From NCBI GenBank assembly GCA_028551475.1, contig CM052356.1:23215884-23279883 (forward strand): a stretch of DNA of 64,000 nucleotides, given 5' to 3'. Under the pieces are notes generated by a model, which ran no database searches, was not told where the DNA came from, and was given only the letters and a program-made list of their open reading frames with translations. This DNA is from Casuarina equisetifolia (taxonomy: Eukaryota > Streptophyta > Magnoliopsida > Fagales > Casuarinaceae). The translations under genes and the position numbers were made by a program. Shown here one piece after another: positions 1 through 13,213 of the stretch. The first letter of the stretch is position 1. Each line of letters starts with the position of its first letter.

Positions 1-3000
1 TAAATTGAAACTGTAGCTCTTTGTTTACAGTCCAAGCTGATCTCTAAGTTGATGATCCGATTATCATTACGAACGAAATTATACACATGGTGGTGATAAG
101 CCAACAGGGATTATCTTTATCGACTATGGGATAGGTATTATGGTCAGCAAATCATTGGTTTTAGAGTGAGCTAACTGGGTATCTTAATGGATGAGGTCAT
201 CGCAACACTGTCTAGCTAATATTTTGATTTTGTTAGTGTTGAGTCAAAGTGGAAGCTATCATGGCTGCTAATGCATGTCATTTTACATGCGCAATTCGGT
301 GCACTTTGTCAAAAGGAGTTTTTCCCATCCTTGTAATGCTTTCCCTGTCCTCCTTCCTCCCCTTATCTCTTCTTCTTTATGTGAGTCTTTTGGAAGCTAA
401 GTCTACTATCCATTCGTCATCTTTGTTCACGCATCTCCCCTTTTCCTTTACTGGCCTGGACTGCATAGGCTTTGCATGGCCCCTCATATTCTGGTCAGTT
501 TTCTATGACTCTTGGTTCTCTTGTCCATGTCCCCCTCCGTTGTCCCTTGAGCGTTAGGTGAATGGGTTGAAGCTGTAATCCTCAACAATTTGGGTCCAAA
601 TAACCTCACTGCTTTTTCTGCACCGTGGCTTCTAAGATTTCTTGCAGCCACAAGAAGATCCCCCAACGACTGGATTTGCTTTTGCCTTGTAAACTGCCAT
701 TTAATTGGGCCAAGAATCCATCGCCAAATCATTCATTAGCACCGTTCCATTTTCTGCTATATTATGGTGTTCTTTAGAATATCATTATGGTCTGCACAAA
801 CTCAAAGCAACTCGTGCACAGTTTTCAAAAGGGATCTTGTAATTCCCTCCACATAAATTAAATATGTAGGACAAGGAGGGAAGGTTAATTGAGTGCAAGC
901 TCTTATGTGTCCTAATTCTGATTGATAGTCTCGGTCATGAATTCGTGTTCCCTCCCCTCTCTTCCCCACTGCATGTGTTAAAAAAAAAAAAAAGTGTTTG
1001 TTAAATAACAACTCATAAAGAGTGTGTCATCAAAGGAGAAGTGATAAATAAATAGTTAATAAGTTATATGGCAATAGGGATATATTTTTCACCAAAGTAA
1101 GGAATGTGAAGTTCATCAAAACTCATACCACCTAAAGAGGACAATGGTTTTTGTGTCTAATCATTGTATTTTTTGTTGGACTATGAATGATGGAACTCAC
1201 ATGGAGAATTCCATCAATGAAAGACATACTCGAAGTAAAAATTTCAATCCTGTTATCAAATTGATCCGTTTTACATAGACATTAATTTAAAATTTTGACA
1301 TACTAATAAAATATTGACTATGCAAAAAACTTTACTTTTAAAACAAAGAAACAAAGTTTAATAACGCAAGAAAAAATATCAACTTACGTTTAAAAAATAA
1401 TGGCACGTATGTGGTTATAAATCTAATGTGATCCTCACACATTCATGTCAACCAATTTAAATAATAATGCACTAGCTGGCTCACTTAATAGAAAAATAAA
1501 ATATGTCTATTTTGCTAGAGAACCTACCGTACATATAAAAGAATTAAAAAATGTGATATGTTTATCATGTATAAAGTATTTTTTTTTTTTTAAAAAAAAA
1601 AAGAAGAATGGTCAAACATTTTATGCCAAAGAACATTGTAAGCACTAATACTAGGATTATAAACATGGCTCAAATCAATATAACACAAAAAAAAAGAAAA
1701 AAAGTTTTGTCCAATACCAAAGAAGCTGCATAATAAAAAGGTGGGGCTGGAACTGCAAGATTAGATAAATGATGACACAAGCGCTGGTCAGCTTTGTCCG
1801 AACCAACGGGTTCTTTAATTGTACGGTCCCAAAAAAGGTAAAAATCAAGGAAAAAAAAAAACCAATAATACAATTATTATCTCTGGTTAAATTTACCATA
1901 GGTTATCAATGGGCTTAACTAATATGCTTTCATGCCCTTGCATTAATGCAAGAGTACGTGATGGAAGAGCTATGTACGAGTCAAGAGCTAAACCTCCTTC
2001 GAGAGTATCCAACAGTGTGCGACAACTTCAAAGAAATACTTTCCAGATGAGAACACAATGCTAGCTGATGAGGGAAAACTCAAAGCTACGAGGAGATTAT
2101 CAAAGACAAGCGCAAGTGTGAATGAAAGAAAACCATATAAGAGAAGAGCAAATCCTTGCCCAAAAACCACACCTATGGCTAGTGGCATTATCAGAGTGGA
2201 GTAAAACACTCAAAATATATGTCTATTCAGGTCAAAGGTGCAAGAAAAACTATCAAAATCAGTATACAAGACATAACTGTTTATAAAGATACTTGATTGG
2301 AGAAGGGTATTGATTTTGGGAAGATCTTCCCGCAATATAAACCCAAACTGACGACAATGGAATCTGAATGCTGACAAAACCACTAAAAACGTTCAAGCTA
2401 GAAGTCTCTCAATGGACTGTCGGATAAGCAAATTTTATTTATGGTATGGGGATGTTATACTCACTTAACTATGTAAGAGAGATTTATTGGGTTTTAAAAT
2501 AAATTAGTATAATGATAGTTGTGTCTTCTCCAACTATAAGTGATAGGCTAATTTCTAAACAGTGATTCTAGGATTTCGTCGTGTTCTCTAGCGGTCCATT
2601 TTATGGAACACCTTGGGTGGCGAGAGAAACAAGGTTTGTGCTTCTTAATACCGTGATGTAGAGAAATTCCCAAAGCAAATAAATTGTGTCCCCCCCTATA
2701 TTCTCCATTTTTTGTTTTTTTCTTGAGGTGTTTTTGTTTGGTTTTGATACCTTGTAACTTTGATTTCTCAGCACCGGTCGACAGAAACTTAGAAGTCATT
2801 AGAAGATGTCCAAGGGAATATGGGTTGGCTGATTATTTGTTAATCATAGGTGGCAGCGGGTGTGAAGGATTCCATTACCAGAATGAACAGATTACTGCAT
2901 GGAAACCAACTACAACCTTTCAAGAGAAACAAACAAAAGTATAGGGGGAAGCTTCTACAACTATTATTCCCTGCTCCCCTGTAATTTTCTGAGCTTAAGA

Positions 3001-5222
3001 GAGACCTAACAGACGCCTTACTCGGTTAAGCTTAATATAGTTTTCCAAACAGAATTTCTAGTTTCAACGCGTTCCCATAGAACACGACAGTAACAGCATC
3101 ACCGGACACTAGGAGCAGTATTGACATGAACTCTCGAGGAAAGGCAATCCTTACGCAAACGAATTGCCTGGAAGGTACAGGGGATTGCAAAGGAGTACTC
3201 CTAGTCAACAGCAATCTAGAATAGTTGGCATCTGCGTCACTTCAATTCAATGAGGTTCCAGTTGTACCTGCCAACATATCTACTCCTTAGGAAGAGACTT
3301 CACTAGGAAAACAATTGTCAGTATGTTCCGGTCTCGTGGAAATAATAAGCTGAAGGAGACCACCATGACTAGATTATTTGAAAATTATCGATCAATTGCA
3401 AATCTATAAGTACGTGATTATCTGGGTTATGCTCAGAGAAACAACTGGTGTACGTCTTCACCAGTATTAAACCTTTAAATTGGTGCTTCTTGATGAGGAT
3501 TTTGATAAAAGATGTTATCCAATGCTGGGCTTGTACAAATATTAGTACTATGCAATAGCTATCGAGTAATGAATATTGATTTGCAATTTTTTTTGTGTAA
3601 AGACCCAACAAAGGCATTGATTAGTTTGACGGTCTCATTAATAGGAAATTGCAGGAGAAGACTAAACAAGAACTCCCTTTAATAGAGTTTACATATTGGT
3701 AGTATCCATTTTATAGTGCCGTTCAAGTTTCAACCTTTTCCATCATTTGAAATGTACAATTCTTACATTATGAAACGTTGATAATGTAGATTAATATCAA
3801 GCTAATTCTTTTCCTCTACGTTTTGTCTTCTACATTGTTAATCCTTTTGACAAACGACAACAGGAAGATTCCTGATCTGACCAACCATGAGAAACTGCAA
3901 GTTAAAAATCCGAAGAAAACCAAATGTGAGAACATACTACTTGGAGAAGCACTAATCAAAACACAGGGAATGCTTGGAAAACGGTTTACCAGTCCGGTAC
4001 AAGAAGTTAATTACTTTTTTAATAAGTAAACAATTGTTTTAACATGGGAGGAGAATCCTCTAGTACACTGGATATAAATGCTAGAGCAACTCCTAAAAGT
4101 TACAACGGAAGTTTAACAGATGAAAAAATATTCAACAAAAGATGTGGAAAAACATTATGAAATAGCTGAAAGATGTTGAATAAATATTGCTAAAGGGATA
4201 AATCCAATAGTCCAGAATTCTCATCAACAATATTTAGATCCAAATCAATGTATATTCAACATCTTAAAAGATGTGACCATTTCTTTCTCTCCAGATTATT
4301 CACACAAGACAAAAAGGAACATAATCAAATCAAATGTAGAAAGAGAATCAAATTATCCGTACAAGACATCTCACTGTCTTAACTAGAAACACGGGCAAAG
4401 GTAACAGGACCTAGAAGTAAGCTCTCAAAGCAAACTAATTATAGATTACAGAACAAATTTGAGCTTCAATTGTTCCAATCATTTGACTACAGTATATCTA
4501 AATTCTACAATTTCACATCAGTAAGGACCTACATTCTTAATTTAGCACAAAGTCCTAGCATTTTCTTAAACCACTTCTTCTTTTGGTGACTAATTTCCAG
4601 AACAACTTCAACACCACACAACCCAGAATTCAATAAACTTCAGAACCAGAATCAGAATAATTTGAGGACGAGAATGTATAGGATGAACAGTTATCAGTTC
4701 CCGATAGATTGGTAGAACCATAATACCCTGAGATAGCAAATGCTCATGGCTACAAAAATTCAACATCATTCACCAAGTTGCTCATGTCAGAACCCCATTC
4801 CAAAAATTTAAAATTAAGTCAAATATCTTATCCAATTAAATGAATCTCGCTAAGACCTCTCCTGCATAAATCTAAGATGCACTCAAGGGTAAGGCCTTTT
4901 TCTTGGTGAGAAGCCTTGCTATTGCATTGCAGTTACTGACAAATCCCTAATTCCGAAGACTTACTAAAATGCGCTGGATAACCCTTGCTTGATACAAAAG
5001 TAAGCCTGTTGTTTGGGGGGCAAAAGCAGTCAATATACCGCACAAAAACAACTCGAATGTAGGATTGGCGATAAATAGGCAGAACAGAGGAAACAGAAAG
5101 GAATCAGTTACGCATCATGATTAAGAAAAGAATCAAAATTAAGCGAAAAAGAGGGAAATTTTGGCATTCCCCCACCCACATTCCTTCTGGAGGACTTACA
5201 TCACCAACAAGTATACAGAAGT
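1..5222. other. Intergenic, AT-rich, no supported gene
   Basis: No gene can be supported here. Open frames are short, lack family motifs and have no consistent splice partners. The stretch holds several A or T runs (near 979-992 and 1577-1602). A minus-strand segment at about 560-730 reads as a basic, amphipathic, protein-like sequence, but I recognise no family and it has no partner exon. The part just below 5522 is probably the 3' untranslated region of the F-box gene. Confidence 0.5.
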
Positions 5223-5522
5223 CACAATTTCTATGAGTTGGTGCCCTTAAAGGCTAAACCACACGCCTTTACAATTTCCACCCGAAGCACCTGATAGAAG
5301 TGCAACAATACCAAAACTACAGCCCCAAAAATAGCAAGTTGAGCTCCAAAAATTGTAACATAGATAATTTTAGGAATTGTTGTCATAAGCAACATGACAA
5401 AGATGCACCAGGCAACTTCCAATCGCTAGAAAGGATGAAGCATTTGGAGTATCCAAATTCAACGATATAGTACAACATAAATGGATGATGATCACAATGG
5501 AACCTGTCAATTGGAATTGCTG

Positions 5523-6635
5523 TCAGGGTAGCGCTGTGAGCCTCGCCTCGAACACGAACCCCCGGCAGAGGCCATCGCCAACACCGCTCCCGGGCACTCC
5601 TTCGATCCAGCGCCACTCCCCTTTGCTGTAGCAGCAGTCCCAGACAGCCAGCTTCCCAACCCTCTTTGCGGAGAAGCAGAGCCTATCGCCACCCCCAAAC
5701 ACCTTGAACTTGGTGGACGCCTGGAAGCACCTGAACATCTGGGCGGGCATCCGACCCGCCTCGTCCCACTCCAACGTGTCCAGGTCCAGCCTCAGGATCA
5801 GGATTGTCGAGCAAGACGCATTTAATGAAAACGAAGACTTCAAACCTCCGATCATCAGCATCCGGTTCCCGCTCCCTCGCACCAAACGCGGCCGTTTCAG
5901 TATGTCGAACACATCCCCCCACTCATGTCGCTCCAGGCGAGTCCAGGTGTGGGAGCTCTTCAGCCTCGTGATCGCGCAAGAGAACAGCTTCCACTGACTC
6001 CGCCACGGCGAACCCACGTCGCACAGCGCGTACACCGAGTCCGACACCAGGATTGGGCTACGCGGCTTCGAGGGCAGGTTGGACGAGAACTTGAGCCACT
6101 GGTTCGACCCGGAGAAGTAAAGGGCCGCGAGCTCCGTCAACACCATGACGCGGCTGGCGGAATCGACGAGAACCGAGCCGTGGCGCGACCAGGCCGAGCC
6201 AAGCTGAGGGAGGACTTGGAATTGGCGAGTCAAGGGGTTGCACACCACAAGCAACTTGCTCGACTCTGGGGATTGCGGTGAGTCGGCCCAGAGGTAGACG
6301 AGCCCTAGCGAGGACGCGACAGGGTGTGGGGAACGGAAGGGAAGAAAGTCGAGGGCGAATCTGAGCCATTGGTTCTGGTCGGGGTCGAAGGCGTGGAGGG
6401 AGGCAGGAGAAGATGGGCGACGGTGGTGGTGGTGGTGGTGATGGTGAGGTGGACGGAGAGCGAGGAGGGTGGAAGGTGGTTGGGTGGAGATGAGGTCTAT
6501 GAAGCACGGGGAGCTGAGAATCTGGTGGAAGAGCTTGCAGACGGAGCGGCAGATCATGATCTGGCGAAGCGGAAGGCTCGAGAAGATCTGGTGTAGAGTG
6601 TCATGCGGAAGCCGGTAGATGGGGCACGCGTCCAT
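5523..6635 (-). CDS. F-box protein, kelch/propeller type, intronless
   Basis: This encodes 370 residues from an ATG at 6635. Residues 4-40 are a typical F-box (LPHDTLHQIFSSLPLRQIM, then a CRSVCKLFHQI-like helix), the part that binds the SKP1 subunit of SCF ubiquitin ligases. The remainder contains short beta-rich blocks (LVVCNPLTRQFQVLP, SGSNQWLKFSS, KLAVWDCCYSKGEWRWIEG) like the substrate-binding propeller of plant F-box/kelch proteins such as At5g43190. A run of eight histidines lies near residues 63-70. The coding region is GC-rich against AT-rich flanks and has no intron. The length is close to the roughly 400 residues usual for this group. The substrate cannot be read from the sequence. 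The family is confident; the exact orthologue is not. Confidence 0.85.
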   Translation of the reverse strand: MDACPIYRLPHDTLHQIFSSLPLRQIMICRSVCKLFHQILSSPCFIDLISTQPPSTLLALRPPHHHHHHHHRRPSSPASLHAFDPDQNQWLRFALDFLPFRSPHPVASSLGLVYLWADSPQSPESSKLLVVCNPLTRQFQVLPQLGSAWSRHGSVLVDSASRVMVLTELAALYFSGSNQWLKFSSNLPSKPRSPILVSDSVYALCDVGSPWRSQWKLFSCAITRLKSSHTWTRLERHEWGDVFDILKRPRLVRGSGNRMLMIGGLKSSFSLNASCSTILILRLDLDTLEWDEAGRMPAQMFRCFQASTKFKVFGGGDRLCFSAKRVGKLAVWDCCYSKGEWRWIEGVPGSGVGDGLCRGFVFEARLTALP

Positions 6636-7971
6636 GTTCCCGGTGGCGTGGCGGAGAAGAGATCGGAGCGGTCGGGGAAGCGATTGAGGAGAGGGGAACC
6701 AATGGTTGGGTTAGGGGATTGAATGGGGATTTCGAAAATGTGGAGGAGAATAAGGGGTCATCAGGCTTCAGCGTTGTTGTGCTTATGGTAATCTGACACT
6801 TGTGATTCATACGGCCATTGCAGGCCTATGTCGAAATCCCCGATTTGTCCTCGGATCACGCTCGGCTAAATGCTCAGTCCATATCAACTTAAAATTAAAC
6901 GCCTAGTAGTCCCACATTGGATTGATTACATCCTAAATACAATCGCAACTGGATTATTGACGCAACCGAATGAAGCGAAATCCTAACTCAAAAAAACCGG
7001 TTCGAAAAACTAAAAGCAAAATCCAAAATTGGTACGACCCAAAGGACGGTCAAAACTCAACAGCTTAATTTCGGTTGGATTGCACCTCTAATCTTGCTAT
7101 GCTAGGTGGGTCCAACGGGACGGCTCGCACTCCAGTTTCACTTGCCGACCAATGGCTAGTTTTCGATCAACATCTCCCTTGTTTCTGTGTCCCGAGTCAT
7201 CAAAAGATTCTTCCATGGAAAAGCCTCGCTTCAAGCTAAATTCATTGGTTCCACTTTCCTTTTGCTTACATCAACTCAATCTCGCAGTACCACAGAGGAT
7301 GCGCATCACCTTTTTGTTTTGACATTAGATGGCAGTCTTTCCGACAATTAGAGCTATATTATAAGGTTGGTTGCAGAGAAGGAACCGACGTCCCTTTCTT
7401 CTTTCTTCTTTCTCCTTTCTTCTTTCTTCTTTCTTCTTTCTTCTTCTCTCCGCGGGGCTTTGCTCCCCGTACCTTTCGTTTCTCTTAACGCTCGCCTGCC
7501 TGCCGCTTCTTCTCGCTCTTCTTAGAGTTTAGCCTGTGCAAAAGGCATTGCCGGTATTTGCTTGACTCGGTACTTCGCTGTTATGTTGATCAACTCTAAA
7601 GGCAAATCTAACTTCCGGCTCACCCGGGTTTCAAGTCACTAGCATTTCGGTGCCGGGTGCCACGTCGAACTACCAACGAAACTGGCTTCAAGATTCTGCA
7701 TGATATTTAAATATTCTTCTTTGATCTTAGAATTAGCTGTCCATTTATTGTTGTAACTATTCGTGAGACAGTTCCTATTTGCTTATTTGAGATTGGTTGA
7801 TACTTTCCTCAATTGCCTTGTTAAGTATTTCTATAATTGGTCGTTGGATTCTTTCCATATGCATTGGGGATTGATTATTGGAATTACGATATTTTGGGAA
7901 TTATTTTGTACTTGTCTTATTCCGTATTATTCTATAAATAGGAAAATCTTCACTTAATATCAAAGGAAACA
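6636..7971. other. F-box upstream region and intergenic stretch
   Basis: No coding gene is supported. The part next to 6636 should contain the promoter and 5' leader of the F-box gene. A pyrimidine-rich tract of repeated TTCTTTC-like units lies at about 7381-7449, followed by a short GC-rich hairpin-like sequence (CGGGG...CCCCG, about 7453-7470). From about 7760 to 7950 the sequence is AT-rich with a TATA-like CTATAAATAGG. It resembles LTR sequence and abuts the decayed copia element. Confidence 0.4.
7381..7449. repeat. TTCTTTC-type pyrimidine microsatellite
   Basis: This is a strand-biased tract made of imperfect TTCTTTC heptamers, about 70 bp long. Such CT-rich tracts are common in plant 5' leaders and promoters, but no gene can be tied to this one. 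Confidence 0.7.
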
Positions 7972-8229
7972 AGTGCATGCCTAAGGAAAAAAAAAAAAAA
8001 ACAATTGAGAAAGCTGCATGCAGCTTCTCAACATGCAGCAGAGAAACCCAAAACTATTGAATGCCCGCAGGCTGCTACTTGCATTATCATTGTGATGCAA
8101 AAAGAATACAATGTTTAGTTTTGGACAATTGCCGAAGAATAGTGCATGTGTAAGAAAACAATATAAATGACCCAAGTGTGGTGGCTTTGCCTATAAAGGT
8201 TATACAACATCAATGTGCATAAAACTAAT
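7972..8229 (-). repeat. 3' LTR of decayed copia element
   Basis: This segment repeats, with many substitutions and an indel of about 55 bp, at roughly 13005-13213. Shared blocks include GAAAGCTGCATGCAGCTTCT against GAAAGCTACATATAGCTTCT and CTATTGAATGCCC. The right edge directly touches CCCCCCTCAAGCTC, the complement of a polypurine tract, so this is the 3' LTR of an element read on the minus strand. The outer edge is approximate. Confidence 0.65.
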
Positions 8230-9793
8230 AACCCCCCTCAAGCTCACAGTTGGTGGAGATCCAAAACTTTAAACTTGGATAATCGATGTTGATGTTGATT
8301 GCTACTTAGTGTCTTTCTTAACAAATCCATAAGTTGTTCTTTGGTATGAATGTCACTCATGCATATCAGCCCTTCTTGTACTTTGTCACAAATGAAATGA
8401 CAATATATCTTTATATGTTTGGTTCTAGCATGAAAGATTAAGTTAACTGCATTGCAAACAACGACCTTGTTTTCACAATAAAGCGATATGGGTCATGGAA
8501 TAGTAATTCCAAAATCTTTGAATAAGCAAATTATCTAGACAATTTCACAAGTGGTATATGTTATAGTTGAACATTCGGCTTTCGTCCATTGTCCATGAAG
8601 GAAAATGTTACTTGATGGTGAAGAGCAAAGCACTCTAAGGATATATCCCATTTGGGATAGCTCAAACCACCTTTAAAACAAGTTCCAATGTGTACTTGTA
8701 CAAGTTAAGATGTGTGCCATTTAGGAAACATGCAATCTCAATCTTAAAAAAGCACTTGGTTCACCTTAAGTCCTTCATATGAAATAGGAAATTTAAGTGG
8801 TTTTTCATATTAGCTATAGTATTCAATAAGATATCATCTATGTAGATTAACAAGATCACAAATGTGCTCCAATGATGTCAAGTAAATAACACATTGTCAT
8901 GTTGAGACTAAGAGAAGCTAGTTGAGAGTAGACCATTTGTGAATTTCACATACCATTGACACGATGCATGCTTTAAACCATATAATGATTTTTGCAAGCA
9001 ATAGACCATGCCTTCTTCCTTAAGCTTCAATTTAGGCGGGGGAATCATGTACATCTCCTCTAATAAATCTCCAAGTAAAAAAGCATTTTTAAATCTAGTT
9101 GAAACAATGGTTAATTATGTATGGCTACAACTACTGTCACAGCTCATATAATGATCATCTTGGTTATAAGTGAGAAAGTCTCCTAATAATTGAGCCTCTC
9201 ACGTTGAGTATATTTTTTGGCCACCAATCTAACCTTATACTTATGTACACTTTCATCCATTAAATATTTGACCTTATACACTTACTTGCATCCTACAACA
9301 CATCTTTAAGAAGGTAAGGGCACAAGGTCTCATGTGTGATTGGCTTAAAAGGCCTCAAGCTCCTTAACTATGGCCTCAATCTCATGATTATATGTTCATA
9401 TTTAATGATAAGTTTCAAGCTCCTAGATGGTGGAAATGGAGGCTATGAAATATCAATGGTGAAGAACAAAGCACTCTAAGGATACATGATCTAAGGTAGG
9501 ATATAAACAAGTGGAAGTTATAGGTGTCAAGGTAGGACAAAATAATCCATTGTCCATGTGGGTAATCATCTAGAGCAATATGAGTGTTAAGGTTAAATTA
9601 GTGGTGGCTTATGATGTGTGACTAGAAAGGATTCAAGTTCAAGTTGTATATGGGATTGTATCAACTAGAAATCCATCACAATATGAGCTAGTAAGGATGA
9701 TAGGTCAAGTTTAAGAATAGGCAACTCAAATGAACTAGTGGGTCTTGTATTAGGCAGTGTGATTAGATCAATAAGAAAATCAAGGGATAGGGA

Positions 9794-10045
9794 CTATTTA
9801 GGAGAATCATTAGTAGATGAAGTCGAAGAAAAAGAAAACTCACACTCATAAAAGATAATGTCTCGACTCATAAAGAACTTTTCGGTATCAAGATTATAAA
9901 CTTGGCATCCCTTATGTAGTGAAGAATAATTCATAAAGATAAAAGAAGTCACATGGTGAGCGAACTTATCCTTAAAACCTAGAGTGAAAGTGATCAAGTG
10001 ATTGATGACAACCATACAACACCTTAAAAAGAATCTAATGTCCAA
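9794..10045 (-). pseudogene. Copia integrase C-terminal fragment
   Basis: This is an 83-residue open fragment of the decayed element. It carries the conserved block that follows the copia integrase core (SSLHKGCQVYNLDTEKFF, then SRDIIFYE), where intact elements read GYSxxxKGYRVYDLxTxKxFxSRDVxFxE. The flanking frames are interrupted, so it is a relic rather than a gene. Confidence 0.75.
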
Positions 10046-13004
10046 TAGGACTAGTAAGCAATATATTGATTAGGTACATTATTATAAGAATGCATTCTTT
10101 TCAAAAAGGGGAAGAAATTTGAGCCTAAAGCATTAAGGCTTAAGCAACATGCAAGAGATGTTAATACTTATGTTCCATAATCCCATTATGTTAAGACATA
10201 TATGCACATGAACTCTTGCAAAGTATGCTATGAAAGGTAAGAAAAGAAATGCACTCAATGGGGAAGAATTCACCATCATAGTTAGAATGAATATGCTTAA
10301 TTGACTTCCCAAATTTGATATTAACATAATAATGAAAAACAATATAGTGATGGAAACTTTCACTCTTAAAGCCTAAAAGAAAGGTCCATGTTACTCACAA
10401 GTAATCATCAACTATGGTTAAAAGTAATGCAAGCCATCATGATTTGGGTATAATATAGACCCCACACATTTATATGAATTAAATAAAAAAAATAAAAAAT
10501 GAGAAGGAGCAATTCATTGAAAAAGGAGAATGTGTTTATTTTGCTAAGAAACAAATAAGACATAAAAAAACTTAATGGTGAATTAATATATTTTTTATTA
10601 TCAAAAAACTATTTTTAAGAATCATGTCCAAATTGACAATGCCATAAAACATAATGTTATACATAGCTAAACCACAAGAGCTTCCAATATTAACATTACA
10701 TAAAGGTTTCCTAATTAAAAGCAAAATACATTGAAGACTCGATGGAAAGGCTCAGGACAATGGATGAAAGAAGTACAAACCCCAATCCTTTTTACCTAAC
10801 TAGATCATTAACCTAGTCATACAATCTTAGAACAAGCATAATTCATGAAAGAATATAATTATATAGTTATTATCATGACATAGTTTGGAAATTGATATAA
10901 GGTTATAATAAAATCTTGACACATAAAGAACATGTGTAAGGTGTATGTTCGAAGTCAATTTATGAGTCTAACATGTGAAATCAAGGTTTGACTATTATTA
11001 GGCATGTAAACAGATAAACCAAGTCAAGCATATAAAAAGTAAGCATGTAGATAACATAAATCATAAATAATATGGTTGCTTGCCGCTGAATTTGCTATCC
11101 ATTCATGAAAAAATGGTAAACATTGGTCTAAATCTCATATTTGTAAAATTTGTAGCAGAATCACCCAAATTCATTTCATTGAAGAAATACATCATTTTTT
11201 GGAATTGCTCAAAATGGGTTATAAGAAAATATTGTCATTACAAGACTAGAACTTGCTAGGCCCATAATAGAATCCATATGAGTAGTAGGCTAAAAAGCTT
11301 GATTCAATGAGCCTGAAAAATTAATTGTTGCCCAAAAGGATTAGGCCTAATTACTTGAAAGAACAAGTTGTACCTATAAGTTGCATGAGGGCCATGTGAT
11401 CTAAGTGACCTAGGAGGTCCAAGCGATCCAAGTGAGTCAATAGGCATGGGATGCTCAGATTGACCAGGGATAAAACTTGATTGGTCATAACTTGTGTTCA
11501 AAAGAAATTGTGCTTGCATAGTTGAAGGATTATCTGGCTTAAAATGCAACTAATTCGTAACAAACAATGGGTTTTATTTTTTATTCTTGTTTTCTGGAGT
11601 TTATTCAAAAGGATACTTAACTAACTAATAGCATTTTCCCTTAAGCATCCTAGTTTGTTACAATAAGTACTTATAGGTCTCTGCCCATTCCCTCTACCTT
11701 ATTTGTTGAACTGATTTATGCCAAAACTAGCGATAAAAAAGGTGGAGGAATGGCATTGATAGGCAAAAGGAGAAGGTCCTTACATGGATAGGGTAATATT
11801 GTCTAAGATTCAAACCCTTGAATCAAATTGCAACTTTTGATTTTTATCTTGTTTTGATAAGCCCGAATGCAACATCGATTGTAAGTAGCTTTTCCCTTGC
11901 TAGACTATTTGTTGTTAAATTCTAGAAAGCCTTTGATAATCCATTTAAATGCTTTATTAACCTTTTTCTTTCAGCCTTTTTTGTAATTCTCTAATTAACT
12001 TCACATCAGTATCTTCTACAAGTGCACCAAATGGAAGGTTCTTGAATGTCTAATTCCCCCCACAAATCTATCATATGAGTGTAGTAATCTATAAAACTAA
12101 GATGGGTTTGATTCAAGGCATATATTTCTTTTCTAAGATTATAGGAATTAGTGTCTAACAATTTTCCATATCTCAATTGGAAAGCTTCCTAAATTTCTAT
12201 CATATTCTCAATTCGTGAGATGTATCTAACTATGGACTCATGAACAAATTTTTTAAGCCAAGAAATTATAGTAAAGTGGCATTCATCCCACAATTCAAAA
12301 TGTAGGTCTCTGTTTAATGAATGTAGGAGTATTCTATCAACAAAACTAAGCTTCTTTCTAGTTCTAAGGCCATTCTAAAATTGCTAGCTCCAAAAGTCTT
12401 AGTTGGATGCATTCTTAAGCAAAGTAATAAGAAAAGATTGTGTTTGAATATCAACTATTGTGAGATGGGGAAGGTCACTAGTGTTAACATGATTTTTATT
12501 TGTGTGGATAGGATTATCGATTTCAATTTCAAGAGCTAAGTTCGAGGAAAGAGTTGTTTGAATGTGTGTTTACCTACATGCCTACTTATGGGTCCTTTCT
12601 CGTGATAAGCCATGTGAAAATATGACAAAAACATTGGAGAACATAGTAGTAACTTTCTTTAACAGCTACCTAGTTTTGTTCAAAAAGAAAAATAGCTCAA
12701 GAAAAAAAAAGGCCAACTACCTAGTATTGTAAACCATTTACCAACTACCTAATATTCGAAGGAAAAAAAAATACTCTACAAGTAAACCTTTCAAAATAGT
12801 TCTTTGCCAAAGGTTAAAAAAAACTCTCTTTTATGGATTATAAAGAAGGCAAGAGTTTCATAGAAAGATTCTTGTAATGAAAAGAAATTTAACAGAAAAG
12901 GAAGGGAAAAAAAAAAGAAAAGGTATGCAACTAACTATTCAAATGAAAGAATCTAAGAAATGGAGGAAAGAATTTAGGGTCCACAACTTGGCTCTTGGCT
13001 ACCA

Positions 13005-13213
13005 TAAAAGCAAATAAGCAAAAGCATAAAGAAAAAACAAACCAACTAAGAAAGCTACATATAGCTTCTTAACATGCAACAGAGAAAGCCAAAGCTATTG
13101 AATGCCCATAGGTTATTGCCAAAGAATAGTGCGTGTGTAAGAAAATTATACATATGACCTAAGTGTGGTGGGTCCACCTATAAAAGCTATAAAATGTAGG
13201 TATGTATAAAACT
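13005..13213 (-). repeat. 5' LTR of decayed copia element
   Basis: This is the partner of the repeat at 7972-8229. It lacks an internal segment of about 55 bp present in the other copy. The left flank, GGCTCTTGGCTACCAT on the plus strand, reads on the minus strand as a degenerate initiator-methionine tRNA primer site, which sets the orientation. The right edge is approximate. Confidence 0.6.

Larger units (their letters stand above)
7972..13213 (-). mobile_element. Old, decayed Ty1/copia retrotransposon
   Basis: Read on the minus strand, the order is 5' LTR (13005-13213), primer-binding-site relic (about 12990-13004, cf. TGGTATCAGAGCC), degenerate gag (about 12000-12950), integrase C-terminal region (9794-10045), reverse transcriptase/RNase H relics (about 8240-9300), polypurine tract (8230-8243) and 3' LTR. 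The best coding match is at 9794-10045, where SSLHKGCQVYNLDTEKFF and SRDIIFYE match the conserved copia integrase end. An RNase H end with HARTKHIKI and TKEQLMD lies near 8290-8480. Stops and frameshifts are everywhere and the LTRs are strongly diverged, so it is long dead. Confidence 0.75.

Noticed and set aside
249..557. 102-codon plus-strand open frame at the left edge
   Set aside because: It has pyrimidine-rich, low-complexity hydrophobic composition and no family motif, so it is likely chance.
5231..5422. Hydrophobic 63-codon minus-strand frame just below the F-box gene
   Set aside because: It reads like a small membrane protein, but there is no ATG context or homologue I know. Its position fits the F-box 3' untranslated region.
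5704..6596. Several long plus-strand frames opposite the F-box gene
   Set aside because: They are arginine-, glycine- and valine-rich antisense frames in GC-rich DNA. The minus frame has the F-box.
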